Both the position numbers and the translations under genes were made by a program. Under the pieces are notes generated by a model. It was not told where the DNA came from and did not search any database. It saw nothing but the letters and a program-made list of their open reading frames with translations. Positions 48,701 through 60,823 of a stretch of DNA of 64,000 nt are shown here, in pieces (the stretch's first letter is position 1; every line of letters starts with the position of its first letter). This DNA is from Toxoplasma gondii ME49 (Eukaryota; Apicomplexa; Conoidasida; Eucoccidiorida; Sarcocystidae), in contig NC_031472.1 in assembly GCF_000006565.2 (NCBI RefSeq), forward strand, positions 1,207,227 to 1,271,226, given 5' to 3'.

Positions 48701-51700
48701 TGACTGTTCCGGTGGTGGTGTACCTCTTTCTGTGTGGGGAGGCGTCGCTTGAAGGTTTTGACGAAAGCCATATACTCCTCATCGACTTCTAACGTTGCTT
48801 GCTTCTGTAGGTGCCGGCGCGCAACACACATTGATCTTTCACGCGTGCCACAACCACTGCTCAGAGCTGAATCCAAGACACCCAGAGGTACAGTCCGTTT
48901 GCTCCGGAGTGACGCATTTTTCATTCATGTACGACAGTAAAGGGGAATGCTTCGCAGGCAATGACAGTGATGGAGGTTAACCCACTGATTAAACCCTGTC
49001 CCACTGTCCTCGAAAGTTAACACAGTGGTATACCTTCGGCGGCCATCCAAACAAATGGCTTTTCTGGTTGAACGTACCCGTTTCAGCATTAGGACAGGCT
49101 GAAGTACGGCGCCTTCAGCGTGATGAAAGTTGACACGCACCCTATCCTCTGTAAGAAAATAAACTATCTTGCACTCGTCTTCGCTTGCATCTTTCTACAA
49201 CGGAAACACCAAATGCGGGAAACGTTCAAAAATTTTTCCATGAAAATCAACCTTATGTGCTCCCAATCCGGTTCTTGGATGCAGCGGGTGACTCGGATTC
49301 AACGGCAGACAAGTAGCAACGGGACGCGCTTGCCACGTTGACAGGATGTTCTATGTAAGGATACGAGACGTTGACATGAAACACAACGTTATTAAAGAGC
49401 CACTAAGTTTATCAATATACAAGGCGAATAAGTAGCACGAGCTCCACTATTTTGATAGCAGCCTTTGACTACTTGTCCAGTCCTGCTCACGTGCATTGTG
49501 TTTGATCTGTGCAACAGTGTACTCAGGTCGTAAAGCGAATGACCTGTCTGCGAATGTTGGCGAAGTTGTCATGCACTGATCGAAGCATGAAACCAGAAGG
49601 TGTACATTCCGATTCAGCCCGATCTACATTGGAGTTACTAAACTATCCAAGATAATGCCTTGTGTGACCTCGAGCACTTCTCGCCCAGCTTGGAAAGGCT
49701 CGGTGAATTATAGTTCAGTTCCTCACTTCTGGATTTCTAGCGAACTTCTCGGACATGCGAACGATCGGCATCAGACCAGTTATCATCTGATGCGTTCCTC
49801 GAAAACAATCAGACGTAAGCAAGTGACTAAACACATAGTTCTGTGATCTTCTTGTCACATCACACGAGTCGCAGAGACGTAGTACAAGTCAAAGTAGAAA
49901 GCAGAGCCCATTGGCTACGGAACTTACCCCGTCTCACAAAAACAAATCAGTGATCTATGATGGAGTCATGTCAGCCAGTGAGTTATGCAACGGTATTGTT
50001 CACGCTTCATATCTCTGACTAACGAGGAACATGCAACTGCAGGCGCCCACTGCGTGCTGCTGAGCCCATCGATGACGGTCGGTGTGGGCAGGGCATCGTA
50101 GCTAGTCTAGTAAAACGCCTGTGCATATCCAATTGCTTACACGAATTTTTTCGCGTGAGCCTTCCTCATCAGTTCCTAATGTGATCGACTGGTATGTGCG
50201 ACGATCGTCGCGACCTTCAAACTCTTCAAACATTTTGACTCCGATGACCTGGAAGACTCTTCACACATGCAACGATGCTCAGCGTAACCCAAGCCCTCGC
50301 GTGCACCCTTGGAAGAGAAAACTGTTCGTACACTCGACTGTCAAAGATGAGCTGAATGTGTGCGAATCAGAGACGGGAACCCGCTGCGGGAATAATGCTT
50401 CGTCTGGAAATCGAAGAAACCTAATATACTCATGCCGGTTACAGGTGGACTACTCCACACGAGCTCACCTCTACATGGCGAATCAGCCCATCGAGCCTGT
50501 GAGTATATACAATTCAAATGTTTAGCGGTCTCATTTCCATGGCGGTACGCAGCTTATTGATTACTTGCATTGACCTGCAAGTATCCTTTGTCTGGCAGCC
50601 GTCCTGGCATTCAGAGCTTAACACCTCCGATACACGGGTTGAAAATTTCGACAAATTGCTAGTTAACAAGGAGTAGGACTCCAGAAGACTGAAGATTTGT
50701 GTCGACGCCTTGGATAATTATCGGGTGTGCTATGCTTTCAATGAAACGAAAGCCCTGTTCCACAAGAATGCTAGGCAGCATTCGAGCCGGGAAAACTACC
50801 GGTCTGTTAGTACGGCCACGACCATCCGTGCTACGAACATGTAACATGAGGATTCTCCCAGTGTTACAGTAGCCTGAGCCTAGCCTGGACTTGCGCTCAC
50901 GAATGGATGGAAGTTAATGGCGGAAGAGATTCAGTCAGAGTTGGGCATCGAGTCTTGCCCGGGCATACTAAAGAATGAATCTTCAGCGGGGGGGCTGTCC
51001 AAACAGGAATGACGTTGTTGAATCTGACCGGGTGACGTGGTGGTGCACCCAGGGATAGATAATTGAGAAACTCTATCTCACAAAGCACATACCTGGATTT
51101 ATAGAAAATGAGCTCCCGCTTCACTGCCTCTTCCTGCAGACACGTGGGGCAATAATTCGTTTGGGATCACAACGATTGCGTACCACGGGAAACAGGAAAG
51201 AAGAGTTCATACGCCAACGCGTTATTTCAGGTAAGCGGCGATGTACGATGGATGCATGCAGAAACGGCTACTGAAACACTTAAGTGTCTCCGATCTCACG
51301 TACTGCGCCCACGACTATCTATTAGAATTGTGTATATCGAATGGTCCTGAAAGGGAAGTTTGCTGACACTGGTTCCGCCAACGGCCGCTGCAGGATGGTC
51401 ATTGGGGTATGACAGTTTTAGTCGGCTTGTCCAAAAAGCAGGCACCCACTCATCCCGTCCCGTGTGCGAACATCTTGGCGCGTACTTCTATCACTTCCTT
51501 AAGGCCGCTAGGCGTTCCGGGCATGTACCGCTCCACAGTCCGTCTTTCGTCAGGATACCTAACGCGCTCGTACATGCAGTCCCTGAGACACACATGCATA
51601 CCAGCTGACAGCAGCTAATACCCCTGGCAGATTGGAAACTCCAAAACGTCTGCTTTTAACCATGTGTAGGAGACAATAGTGTTAACCTAACACTGCTTGC

Positions 51701-54700
51701 ACGAGCACATGAGAGCTGTTTGTATATGAAAATAGGCGCGCGTTTGCTTCGTGCTTCCCGTGAAAGTCAACATTCAACATCCGAAAACAGTTCGCAAGCA
51801 GTAATACGTTGCCGTAGTAGACCTGCCTTGATTGTAGGTACAGCAGAGAATATTATCGCTCCTCGCTGCGCAACATGGTAGAATTTTGAAAGACGCACCC
51901 GATGAGTCCGATGAAAACAGTGTAAGCAGCAATAGAACGCTGTCACATCATAGGCGAATGCCGTTACATGTTGGCAAACTGGCACGTGGTCTGACTCCAC
52001 CGTAAACCCTGCATGAGAAAGACCGTTGGACGCGGAGTTTCGTTCACCTCCTCTGTTTGAATGTCTCCCATATTTGGCAGGGCAGTGTCCTCTGGCTATC
52101 CTTGAAAAGAGTGACCCTCATGACAAGACCGTCGGGCTGAAGAAGCAATGACAAGTGACGGCACACTCGGGAAAGTGTCTTTAGCATCTCCATTAGCGGA
52201 CCATCTCAAACGAGCATGATGTTCTGTCAGTCTTTCGGTACCAGAAAATTGAGCAGAGCTCTCTGTAACTACCACTGGACTATACTCGGTCTTCCTACTC
52301 AACATGGCATCTGCAGGGCCGCTGTTCAACCCATTACTTCTAGGCTGAATCTTCACAGACGTTTTGGCGCCTTTTGTTGGCTGATAGACTTCGGTGTACA
52401 CTGGTTTCAACAACTAATACCAGTGCAAAGAGGTGCTGTCAGAATCGTGGATAGGTCCAAGTGTATTGGTGACGACTAACTTGAGAATACAGAGCAAAGT
52501 ATTCCACTTTGGTCTGTTTGTAGAAGACCGTCTTGTTCAGTCCAAAGTAACGCTTGACGATGTCATCGCGCGACACAGTAAACCGACCGGCCCAACTCAA
52601 TGGGGCTTGAAGGGCCTGCTCACAGAATACTGCGAAGCAGCTACACTGTTTTCTTCGTCCACACCGATGACAGTTTGCAGTTACGGTTTGGATGGGCAAT
52701 GGTTGTCCAGGCTATGTACTAAACCGTATATCTTCACTGTTACACCTAGAACGGAACAACCATCGTAGCCCTCAAATGTGTTGGAACGTTGATTTGACTT
52801 GAAGCATTCTCTGTGCATCTAAATCGACCAGAGACCATCGTATGGACATCTAACGCTTACTGGAGTCTTGGATGGTCGCGTTTGATAAGCGATGGACAGT
52901 TTCGAGAATTCAGAACTCTCCTCGTCTTCGTCTACCGGCTGCAGACAGAAGCGATCACCGAGTATCACCATCTTTACTATCGCTGTTAATGTGGCGCTGC
53001 ATGTGAAAGGAGAACTGTAGGGCCGGCAGTCTCAAGGCTGGTGCCACATTCAGTATCCTCAATAAACTGTTATACAAACAAGCCTTTTCTGTACAATACA
53101 CTAATTAAGAAAACAAAATTATACACAGTCGAAATGTGTAGACACCATTGTGTTACGGTTTCTGTCGTAGACCTTGAACATGCGGACTTACCCTTGATTT
53201 CTTCAAAAGGATGTACTCGAAAAACCTCGTATTGTACAAATCCCAACAGAGCTGTCGGACCGGCACCCGAGTGACCATATTGACCTACGTGGAAGCACTG
53301 CAACTGACAAATTTCCCTTCGACTGTTTGCCTACACGATTACATCCTATCGGATCCACTCATTCCGTTGCTGTTTTCTGAGGAAAGACGACTTCCGTATT
53401 CTTTTTTTCCCGCGTTTACTTTAAAGAGGGCCGTTTAAAAGAACTGACGAAACAGGTGTGTAGTCACCATGTAGCGGTAGTCCGTAACGGCTGACCGGTA
53501 GTCCGTAACGGCTGGCCCAGAGTTCTCAAGTCTGGGACGGCGACAAAAACACCAGTAAGCACCGTCATTTCTCCAGCCGCTTTCTCTTCTTTCAACTGGG
53601 TGATAGTACGCTTCTCCGCTCATGCCCGCGTCAGGGAAGTCATACTACATCATTGCTTTTGCAAGGCTAACTTCGGTCGCCCATTCATGCTTTTTATTCA
53701 CAATAACGTTGGCACCTACTTCGATTTCGTTCTGTGATTGCCCCGTTTTCTCCTGCCACCCCCAGCAAGGATCTTACATCATCATGCTTGTGACTCCAAA
53801 GCATTGCATGTAGGCGCTTGACGTGATGACAATGTAATACAAATGCCGTGGGCCACTGAAATATGACAACGAAAACGCAGCTCATCCGTGACGTATACTT
53901 ACCCAGAAGTTTTCATTGTTCCATACAAAGTGGACAGCTATATATGGTGCCTCGGACAAAGCATATTCCCGGCCTAATGAACAGATCAGCGGAACACGAC
54001 GTGCACGGACTGTGAATCAAAATGGAGCGACATACCACTCTTCAGTTTTGGTTAGAAACGGTGGAGCTACCTCCATTCGTATCACACGATTGTTGGGCAA
54101 CCCCGGGTGGCATCTCCCTGCCCACAGCAATGCGGAGTACTTCAGACCAGGAGGCAGTCTTTCCCTTTGTCAGACAGCTCCAGAAGCACAAGGAACTCGT
54201 TTTATTGTGTTTCGCTGCTACACATATGGGAACTGAAAAGGTTTTCTCGGAGGAACTTTGGGTCTGACTAATATCCGCTTGTCATATAATGAAAGGTCTG
54301 GCTGTCAAAATCGCTTCGCCGACAACACAGGAAGGCTGTTTTCCTACCCGTCGTAGGCTCAAGGAATACATCATTTTGAACTCCACGCTTCCCTTTCTTG
54401 ATAAGCACCCAACAGTGAACACGACGACCTTCGAACGGGTCTTCTCCGTGAATCGGAGAATCACAGTCTGTAAAGATGTGCTCGCTCTCCGCCTACAATC
54501 ATGCACGATAGTAATACACGAAGTCGTATGCCATGGCGAACTCTCACCAGTCGTCCCACGAAGCAGCAGGATACGGGGTGGGGCACCCTTTACTTTCTAA
54601 TGAGAGCGAATTCAAGATTCACATGTAGAGGCGACCAACTACAGTCATTGGGAAAGAAGTTTCGATTCGCACCACGAGGTCGCGGTGCTGACAGACAGTT

Positions 54701-57700
54701 GCTTGGACAACATAACTCGAGGTTCAACTGAAAATGCGGAAAGGAAAGTGTATAGTTGGCGACCGTGCAGTACCCCTGAACCTTGCGGTTTCTACCTGCA
54801 TGCACGACAGCAAAATAGTTGTCGCGACTCTGTGAGGGACGAAGGCCCTGAGGAAAGCTTGTTGGCGAAAGAGCTGATGGAATCGGGGCGAGACACAGGT
54901 TTGGGCCCGGGCCTCGTAGTCATGGAACCCTACCTTCCGTGCAGCTTCCTGTTCATTCTTCTCATCTTCGACCTTTTTGAGAAAAGCTGATTCTGGTGGG
55001 AGGCGCTTGGGAATGACAAAGTCTAATCCTTCATCACTATCCTGGTAATCGAAGGTAATCAGAAAGTACTCAGATATTTGGTTAAGACGACACCCCTTTG
55101 CTAACGTGTAAATACAGTGTGTGCACGCTCAAACTACCTCATGAATCTGCGTGAGAGAATGAGATCGAGCTACCATTCTGAAACAGCAGCCGTCTGCCTG
55201 TTAGGAACTCGAGAAGGCTCTGTAGGTTGAGATCCGTAGCTGATCTCCCGACACGACCTTCTTCGCAGTGCCCGTTCCTCGCTGAACACTTACATTTTTG
55301 GGGACAACGCGCATCTCTTCGAGAGGAGGTACGTCAGCGTCTGCAGAGGCGTTTATGGGAGAATTGGGGGACTGCTGCAATTCTCGATCCACATGATGCT
55401 TCATATCCTCTTCCACTTTCATTTCGTGTGGCAGAAATGGAGGCAGCTCATTTGTCTGTCGAAGGATGCACACATCCAGTTGCTCAGCTGCAGCAAAATG
55501 CTCCACTAGTGTGCTCCTTAGTTTCAGGGAAGCCAACGGAAATGCCATATAGTAAACGTCACTATCATGCCGTATGAAGATATACTGAAGTCACTTTGTG
55601 GCGTGCTGGAGAAGACGGCCTGAGGCTCTGCTGTAGGGGTGAACACATTCCAATGTGATGGTTAATTACACAGATTTCCCACTATGTATGCGAATCATTT
55701 GACATAAATTGATGTTTTTATGAGCAGGTCGTCCTTTGCGAGTGCATATACACTACAAGGGCGCATGCGTATTCAATATGTCGTTGTTTTAATGTGCAAT
55801 GGCACTTGACCCCGGCGAGGTGTCCTTGGATTTCTGCTGAACGAGACTCGATAAACGTGCGTTCGTAGCATTTCCCGGCAATGCAATGAAATGTCATGAC
55901 TGCTGCTGTCAGAGCTCACTTGATTAACTCGTGTGATAAATTCGGGGGCGCAACCGGAAACGCAGTAGGCGTCATAGCCTTGTCCAATGAGGACAGAGCA
56001 GAGCAAGACAGCATAGTCAAAGCTGTCCCCCTTGCGCCAGGAAATTACCGACGTCGGTGAAGGCAAAACGGGTGGGTATTCGTTTGGCGGTTCCAGCTCT
56101 TCATAGCACAAGAAGTCCGCGAAGAATGCCGCGCAATCGTGGTAATCATAGCACTCCCTACGTCGAAACACGCCAACAGAAAACGGCTGAGCGACGACAA
56201 AGAAATAGCACGCTCTCGCCGAATCACTGTCGCGAATCAGAGCTTACCACCGTGTCTGCAAACCATGGGAACGTTGACGAGATATTGCCTTACTTAAAGG
56301 GAAGTTTAGTAGGACGAATTGTGGTGGACACGAACTTCGGAACACCAAACTCGTTTGGAGGAGCCAAGAAGAGGAATTTTGGACCGTATATGGTCCTAAA
56401 CTGCGAGAGAAACATGTGCCGACGAGCGAGACGTACGGCAGCACCGCTTGGCATTGAATATTAGGTCTCCTGAGATTTACGTTTTTCTAGCGTGTGAGCT
56501 GTTTTTCAAACATTCGCTCGTCATCCGGTCTGGCTCTCATCATCATCTCTCACTTTCATCAGTTCCAATGGCAAGGTCAGAATAACGCAGTGTTCTGTGT
56601 TGTTGGTTGCCTCGTCTAGTGACGTCTGAAAAGTTTGAGTGAGGGGAAGGAATTCAAACACTTGACTCGCGCCGCATACTCGGTGTTTGAATCCTGTGCT
56701 ATGAAAGCGAAAGATGGTGCTCTCAAATTCAGCTGGGCTGACCTCGTTATCTGGCCTCGCGCAGTAACTTGCAACAGTACTGCCGTCTCAAGCAAAATAG
56801 AAGTACCGCTGATCGTCAAAAAAGAATACTACGCTGTAGAATGACCTCTTCAGTGATCAGAGTAGAACAGCATGAGAAAAAGTCGAGAGGAACCCTGAAC
56901 GTTCCCGCCTTGTCAGTACCTGGACCTCGAATCGTCTGCATTGCTCGAGCATTACGAGCTCGCCGACAGTATTTGTCCGGTAACGGGGGGGAACGTCCGC
57001 ATTGCTGTGTGCGAACTGCATCATTGGCCAGAGGACAACAGGGAAGGAATGTTTATGAGGTTTCTATTCAATGAAGGCATCTCCGGTGTGCCAGCTACTC
57101 GCTCACGCCGTGGCGCTCACAGGCACCGCAGCAGTGATGTATATGTCGCGGCCTCATGCGGTAGCACGGGGGTAATGACTGTGGGTTTCCAAAAAAAAGT
57201 TTCGCAACGTGCAGGTGTGAAATATCAGCATCAGCAGAAAAGCCAATCGTGCTCTCGAGGATCATTAAAGAAAATCGCAGCAGTGGTAGCTCAGAAAACG
57301 TGATGTCAACCCGCACGTATGGCTCCTGAAACGAAACAAACGGCGCCATACAACACTTGACACCAACCGGCAATCCCTACGTAAGAAAACAAACGTTCCT
57401 CAGCACTGTTCTTCCAATCGTTTTTCCTCCTTCACTTGGCCGGTCGATAGCTTGTGACCTCTAATTCTCAGAGGTATACCAATGGGTGAATCCTTCGCCG
57501 CCAGCCGGAGCATACAGGAAGTTCATATTGCCGTGCTTAGCTAATCAGCGATGCGACCAACGACAGACATTTCGAGTAGGTAATATACGGGTGATCGTAG
57601 ATTGCATCTCAAATCTCACTCAACCGGATCGTTGGTGTAACTCTCTCCGGCTGTTCGTGCGTGAGGACCGTAACGGGAACAAGCAATAATACAGAAGAGG

Positions 57701-57965
57701 CGAATGTGGTTGTCAATACTTTTCCTATCCCCGGAAGCCCTCACAGATTCTGCGTCGTGAATTAAGCACACCAGTAAAGAGACGGATCTTGTATGTATGG
57801 TAAGCCTACTTGGTGGCATCTCTGCATCTTTCGGCTCCACATAGTTGAATCCTGGTCTCTCAGGCCCTCTTCAGGTGACTGCTTGCGCTCGGCCTCCGAA
57901 AGCATAAGGTCAAGTTCTTCCTTCCTCGTGTCACCTTCACGTTCAGTCAGTGGCTTTGCCTCCAT
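45746..57965 (-). CDS. DRC7: dynein regulatory complex subunit 7 (DRC7/CCDC135), at least 15 exons
   Basis: Supported exons, 5' to 3': 57965-57810, 57015-56920, 56400-56294, 56157-55920, 55455-55294, 55041-54934, 54492-54348, 53973-53903, 52615-52481, 50496-50469, 48088-47723, 46944-46883, 46605-46533, 46342-46190 and 45832-45746. Most adjacent ones join in phase; others (near 51500, 51130, 48900, 47300) are only partly resolved. Landmarks match DRC7 in order: EFGVPKFVSTTIRPTKLPF; the transglutaminase-like core LLCSVLIGQGYDAYCVSG; GRRVHCWVLIKKGKR; FVWNNENFW; NKTVFYKQTKVEYFA; LDGLIRHVE; LQLTVYDAARELLKN; FKIRILEQRLHRHE; and the end ADSRLAPMW. The catalytic Cys of true transglutaminases is not evident. 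DRC7 is part of the nexin-dynein regulatory complex on axonemal doublets and controls flagellar beating. In a coccidian it would act in the microgamete. The N-terminal exon is the least certain. Confidence 0.9.
47026..47069. repeat. 22-bp tandem repeat, two copies
   Basis: Two adjacent copies of CTCATGTGGACCACTACGGA(AC) differing at one base (GGACC versus GGATC). They lie in a DRC7 intron. Confidence 0.9.
50469..50496 (-). other. DRC7: 28-nt exon of DRC7
   Basis: Bounded by a good acceptor (TATATACTCACAG) and donor (GTGAGC) on the minus strand. It reads LDGLIRHVE, aligning with the conserved RVDGLMKREE region of DRC7 proteins. It is the shortest exon recognised in the window. Confidence 0.7.
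53475..53514. repeat. 21-bp tandem repeat, about two copies
   Basis: CGGTAGTCCGTAACGGCTG occurs at 53475 and again at 53496, identical over 19 bases with a 2-base spacer. It lies in a DRC7 intron. A third fragment, TAGCGG, precedes it. Confidence 0.9.
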
Positions 57966-60823
57966 CTTGAGTGAATGCTCTTTGCTTCCGGATACACAAA
58001 GTAATGATCATACTGAGACTTCAGAGCCCTTCCGTGACGACAGCTGTCGGGATTACTTGAGGTGCGCCCACCCAGAGTGACGACGAATTCCCTTGTAGAA
58101 TCGCTTGTTCCGAAACCGAAGAGTGACAAACCGATGAAATTGTGGGAGATTCTCAACAAGCACTTTACATGCACATTCTTCCACCACATCGGCAAACACA
58201 TTACACAGTTCCGTGTTCACATTTCGGGAAAAAATTTCCCGTTACACTATGTCTTTTAGGACTTCCAGCGCCCGCAGTTAACACGACCTAGTTAGGCGTC
58301 CCAGTGCTGCCAAAGTTCCGGATTCGAAGCCTGGCTGGGAATCACAAAGTGGGGCTGATAATGATTCGTCCAGTGCCGCGAAAAGCCTTTCCAGAGTAAA
58401 TGCCTACTTAGTAGGGAGAAAATGGAGAGACGAGACATCTGCAGGCGCGCTTGCGACTGTTTCACGCCTAGACACTTTGTCTAGTGACCTCTCCAGCGTA
58501 AGCCTTCTGCAGCTGCTAGCGTTTGTTCCCGGAAGTCGGTGACACGGTTTCACGATGGCCAATCCCACCCTCGGGGAAAACTCCGTTGCACACCACACAA
58601 CATGGTTGACAACATGCTAACGCTTATGAAAATCTTCTAGTAAAGAGGCAGGTCTATTGCATATATCCGAAGGAATGAAGCTACTAATACCGTCTCCCCT
58701 TAGCTCGCTGGTCATTCCAGCAGGAACAGCGGCTCTGCATCCGGCCAGGCACGGTCGGTGAGGAACTGCCATTGACAGTTCAATGTCAGCAGTGGTGCTC
58801 ATCAGTGAAATGACGCACGCGGGTTATTCTTTATGGAGAGTGCTTTCATAGCTATCAGTTTCCAACAAAGGCAAGCCGGCAGACTACTGGTAAGGATTCA
58901 GACGATAATGGAGGAAACCCAGCGGACACACACGGACACTTTTGTCAGCTGGCAAGCGAGGTGAAAAGGCTGTTCAAAAAAAAATTTTCGAGCTTACATG
59001 GGGTTTCATGGAACAGCCTTGCTGAGCGCATACTAGATTTGTGGGACTGAAAACGCGGTCAAGCAATGCTGGCAATCTGCTGCACACTGCCCATTGCAGC
59101 ATGAAGCCGCCGCTGGCAGATGCAGACATGTACGACTTTTCGTCGCTTGAATCCCCACTAGACTACCCACTTTTCAACTCTTTTCTTATTTTCTTTTCAA
59201 GGATGTGTTGCACGTTCGTGGTATTTCAGCGGACTAAATTCCTGCTCATTAAACACTTCCGTCCAGATGCTTCACTTCCTCAATCCTCTTCTTCTGCTGT
59301 CTACCTGCAAAAGTACTCGCTCAGTTGACGGGCTCTCCGGCGCCGGCTGACTTCTCGATGACCCTGGATCAAAACTTGAAACTGAGGAACGTTTACTGCG
59401 CATGTGAAGCTCACGCTACATGAACGGTGCCTCTTCTAAAGGGTAATAACTGAGCAAGGATCCACCAGTCTCATTTTTCGTATTCCCTCCTATTGCCTTT
59501 CGCGACCTGGGCTGGCTGTTCTCGTACATCAGTCTCGGTGTCCTCCGCACGTCGGCAGCAGCAACATCCGATCAGGCTCCCTGAGAAAAAAATGCTTCCC
59601 TCTGGAAACCAATATAAACAGCCTACCATACTTACGAGTTGCTTCTGGTTCGATGGAACTAGCACACCCAGACGAGGATACCGATCAACCATTTAAAGGC
59701 AACAGGCATTGCCGGCCTGGATGGGTGTACAAAGAATTCACGTGTTGCTACGTTATTCCTGTGTAGCCTTCTTTCATTACGCAAACATGGGTGTGTAAAG
59801 ACTCCTGACAGAGCCTCCGTTCCTGGGGCACGGGAAATGTGCTTATTTTTTTACCGCCATTCAGAAGGACTTGACATTTTGTATGCGTCTGTCTGCTGGG
59901 CAGTACACCGCTCCTCACTGTGACTTTTGGTAGTCGCCGAGACAGCACATTTTCTTCACGCTGCCCACAACCTAAGTTAATTTGCTACATACGTTAGCCC
60001 TATTGTAAATGCCTTTCTGAAACGAGCTGACTGAGGAGAGATTCAAATATGAATTGCAGATTTCAGGTCCTTCCGAGATTTTGTACGAGACATACATCCT
60101 GGGGGAACTTCCAGAGCGGTACAACCGGTTGCATGCAGCGAAAATGCGGATCGTTACTTCTGCCATAGTCGTGCTGTGACAAGCCTGGACTACCCTGCTT
60201 CCCGCTGCAAAAATGCCCTGTGTTCTGCCAGCTGGCTCTCGTAGTTTCGAACGACTCATCGCATTGAAGCACACGCACGCGTACCTGTAAGAAGAAACCA
60301 TACTGAAATAGCTATCTAGCTCTATATACATATATTATTAATAAGAATTCGAATGTATTCGGCCCTGCGAACAAGAAAGCACTCTACTGTAAACGTTCTG
60401 CACTGGACATACTACGGCCGGTCAGGTGTTTGGGTTGTGTTAAGTGTGGATTGACTTAGTTTCGCGCTGGCAGAGCGTTACCTCTGACTGGGTAGTCCGC
60501 TTCTTGCGAATGCAGCAAGGCAGCTGTTAACGGGAGTCCTCAGTCATATACATAACGCCACTGTGATGGCCTGAGGCGTGTGCGTTCCTGCTTCCCGTCA
60601 AAAGCGACAGAGGAGCCAGATTACTCGTAGGTTATGTGCCTCGAATAGTATCTTTCACAGACAGCAGTTACTCGGGTGGAATTTCTAACCTACACGCCCG
60701 AAGATGTTGCGAAAGAAGCCGGGGTTAACGCAAGCGACGCGACATGTCAACTGTAGAACACAGACACCTGCATTACACATAAAAAAAGCATACCATAGCA
60801 GAGGAAGGCAGGGAAGTCCCTTG
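57966..60823. other. spacer between DRC7 start and LanC-like stop
   Basis: About 2.9 kb presumed to hold the DRC7 promoter and 5' UTR, possibly a missed 5' DRC7 exon, and the 3' UTR of the LanC-like gene. No coding motif was recognised. Confidence 0.45.

Noticed and set aside
50431..50525. Apparent plus-strand exon ending at a GTGAGT-like donor
   Set aside because: The same segment read on the minus strand has both a good acceptor and donor, and encodes the conserved DRC7 motif LDGLIRHVE.
53070..53885. Minus-strand frames in the DRC7 gene as extra exons
   Set aside because: They show no similarity to the DRC7 region expected after FVWNNENFW, and no acceptor gave a matching continuation. The true exon here was not identified.
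56941..57303. Plus-strand frame starting MLEHYELADSICP
   Set aside because: The opposite strand carries the DRC7 motif PPRYRTNT in an exon fitting between its neighbours; the plus frame has no partner.
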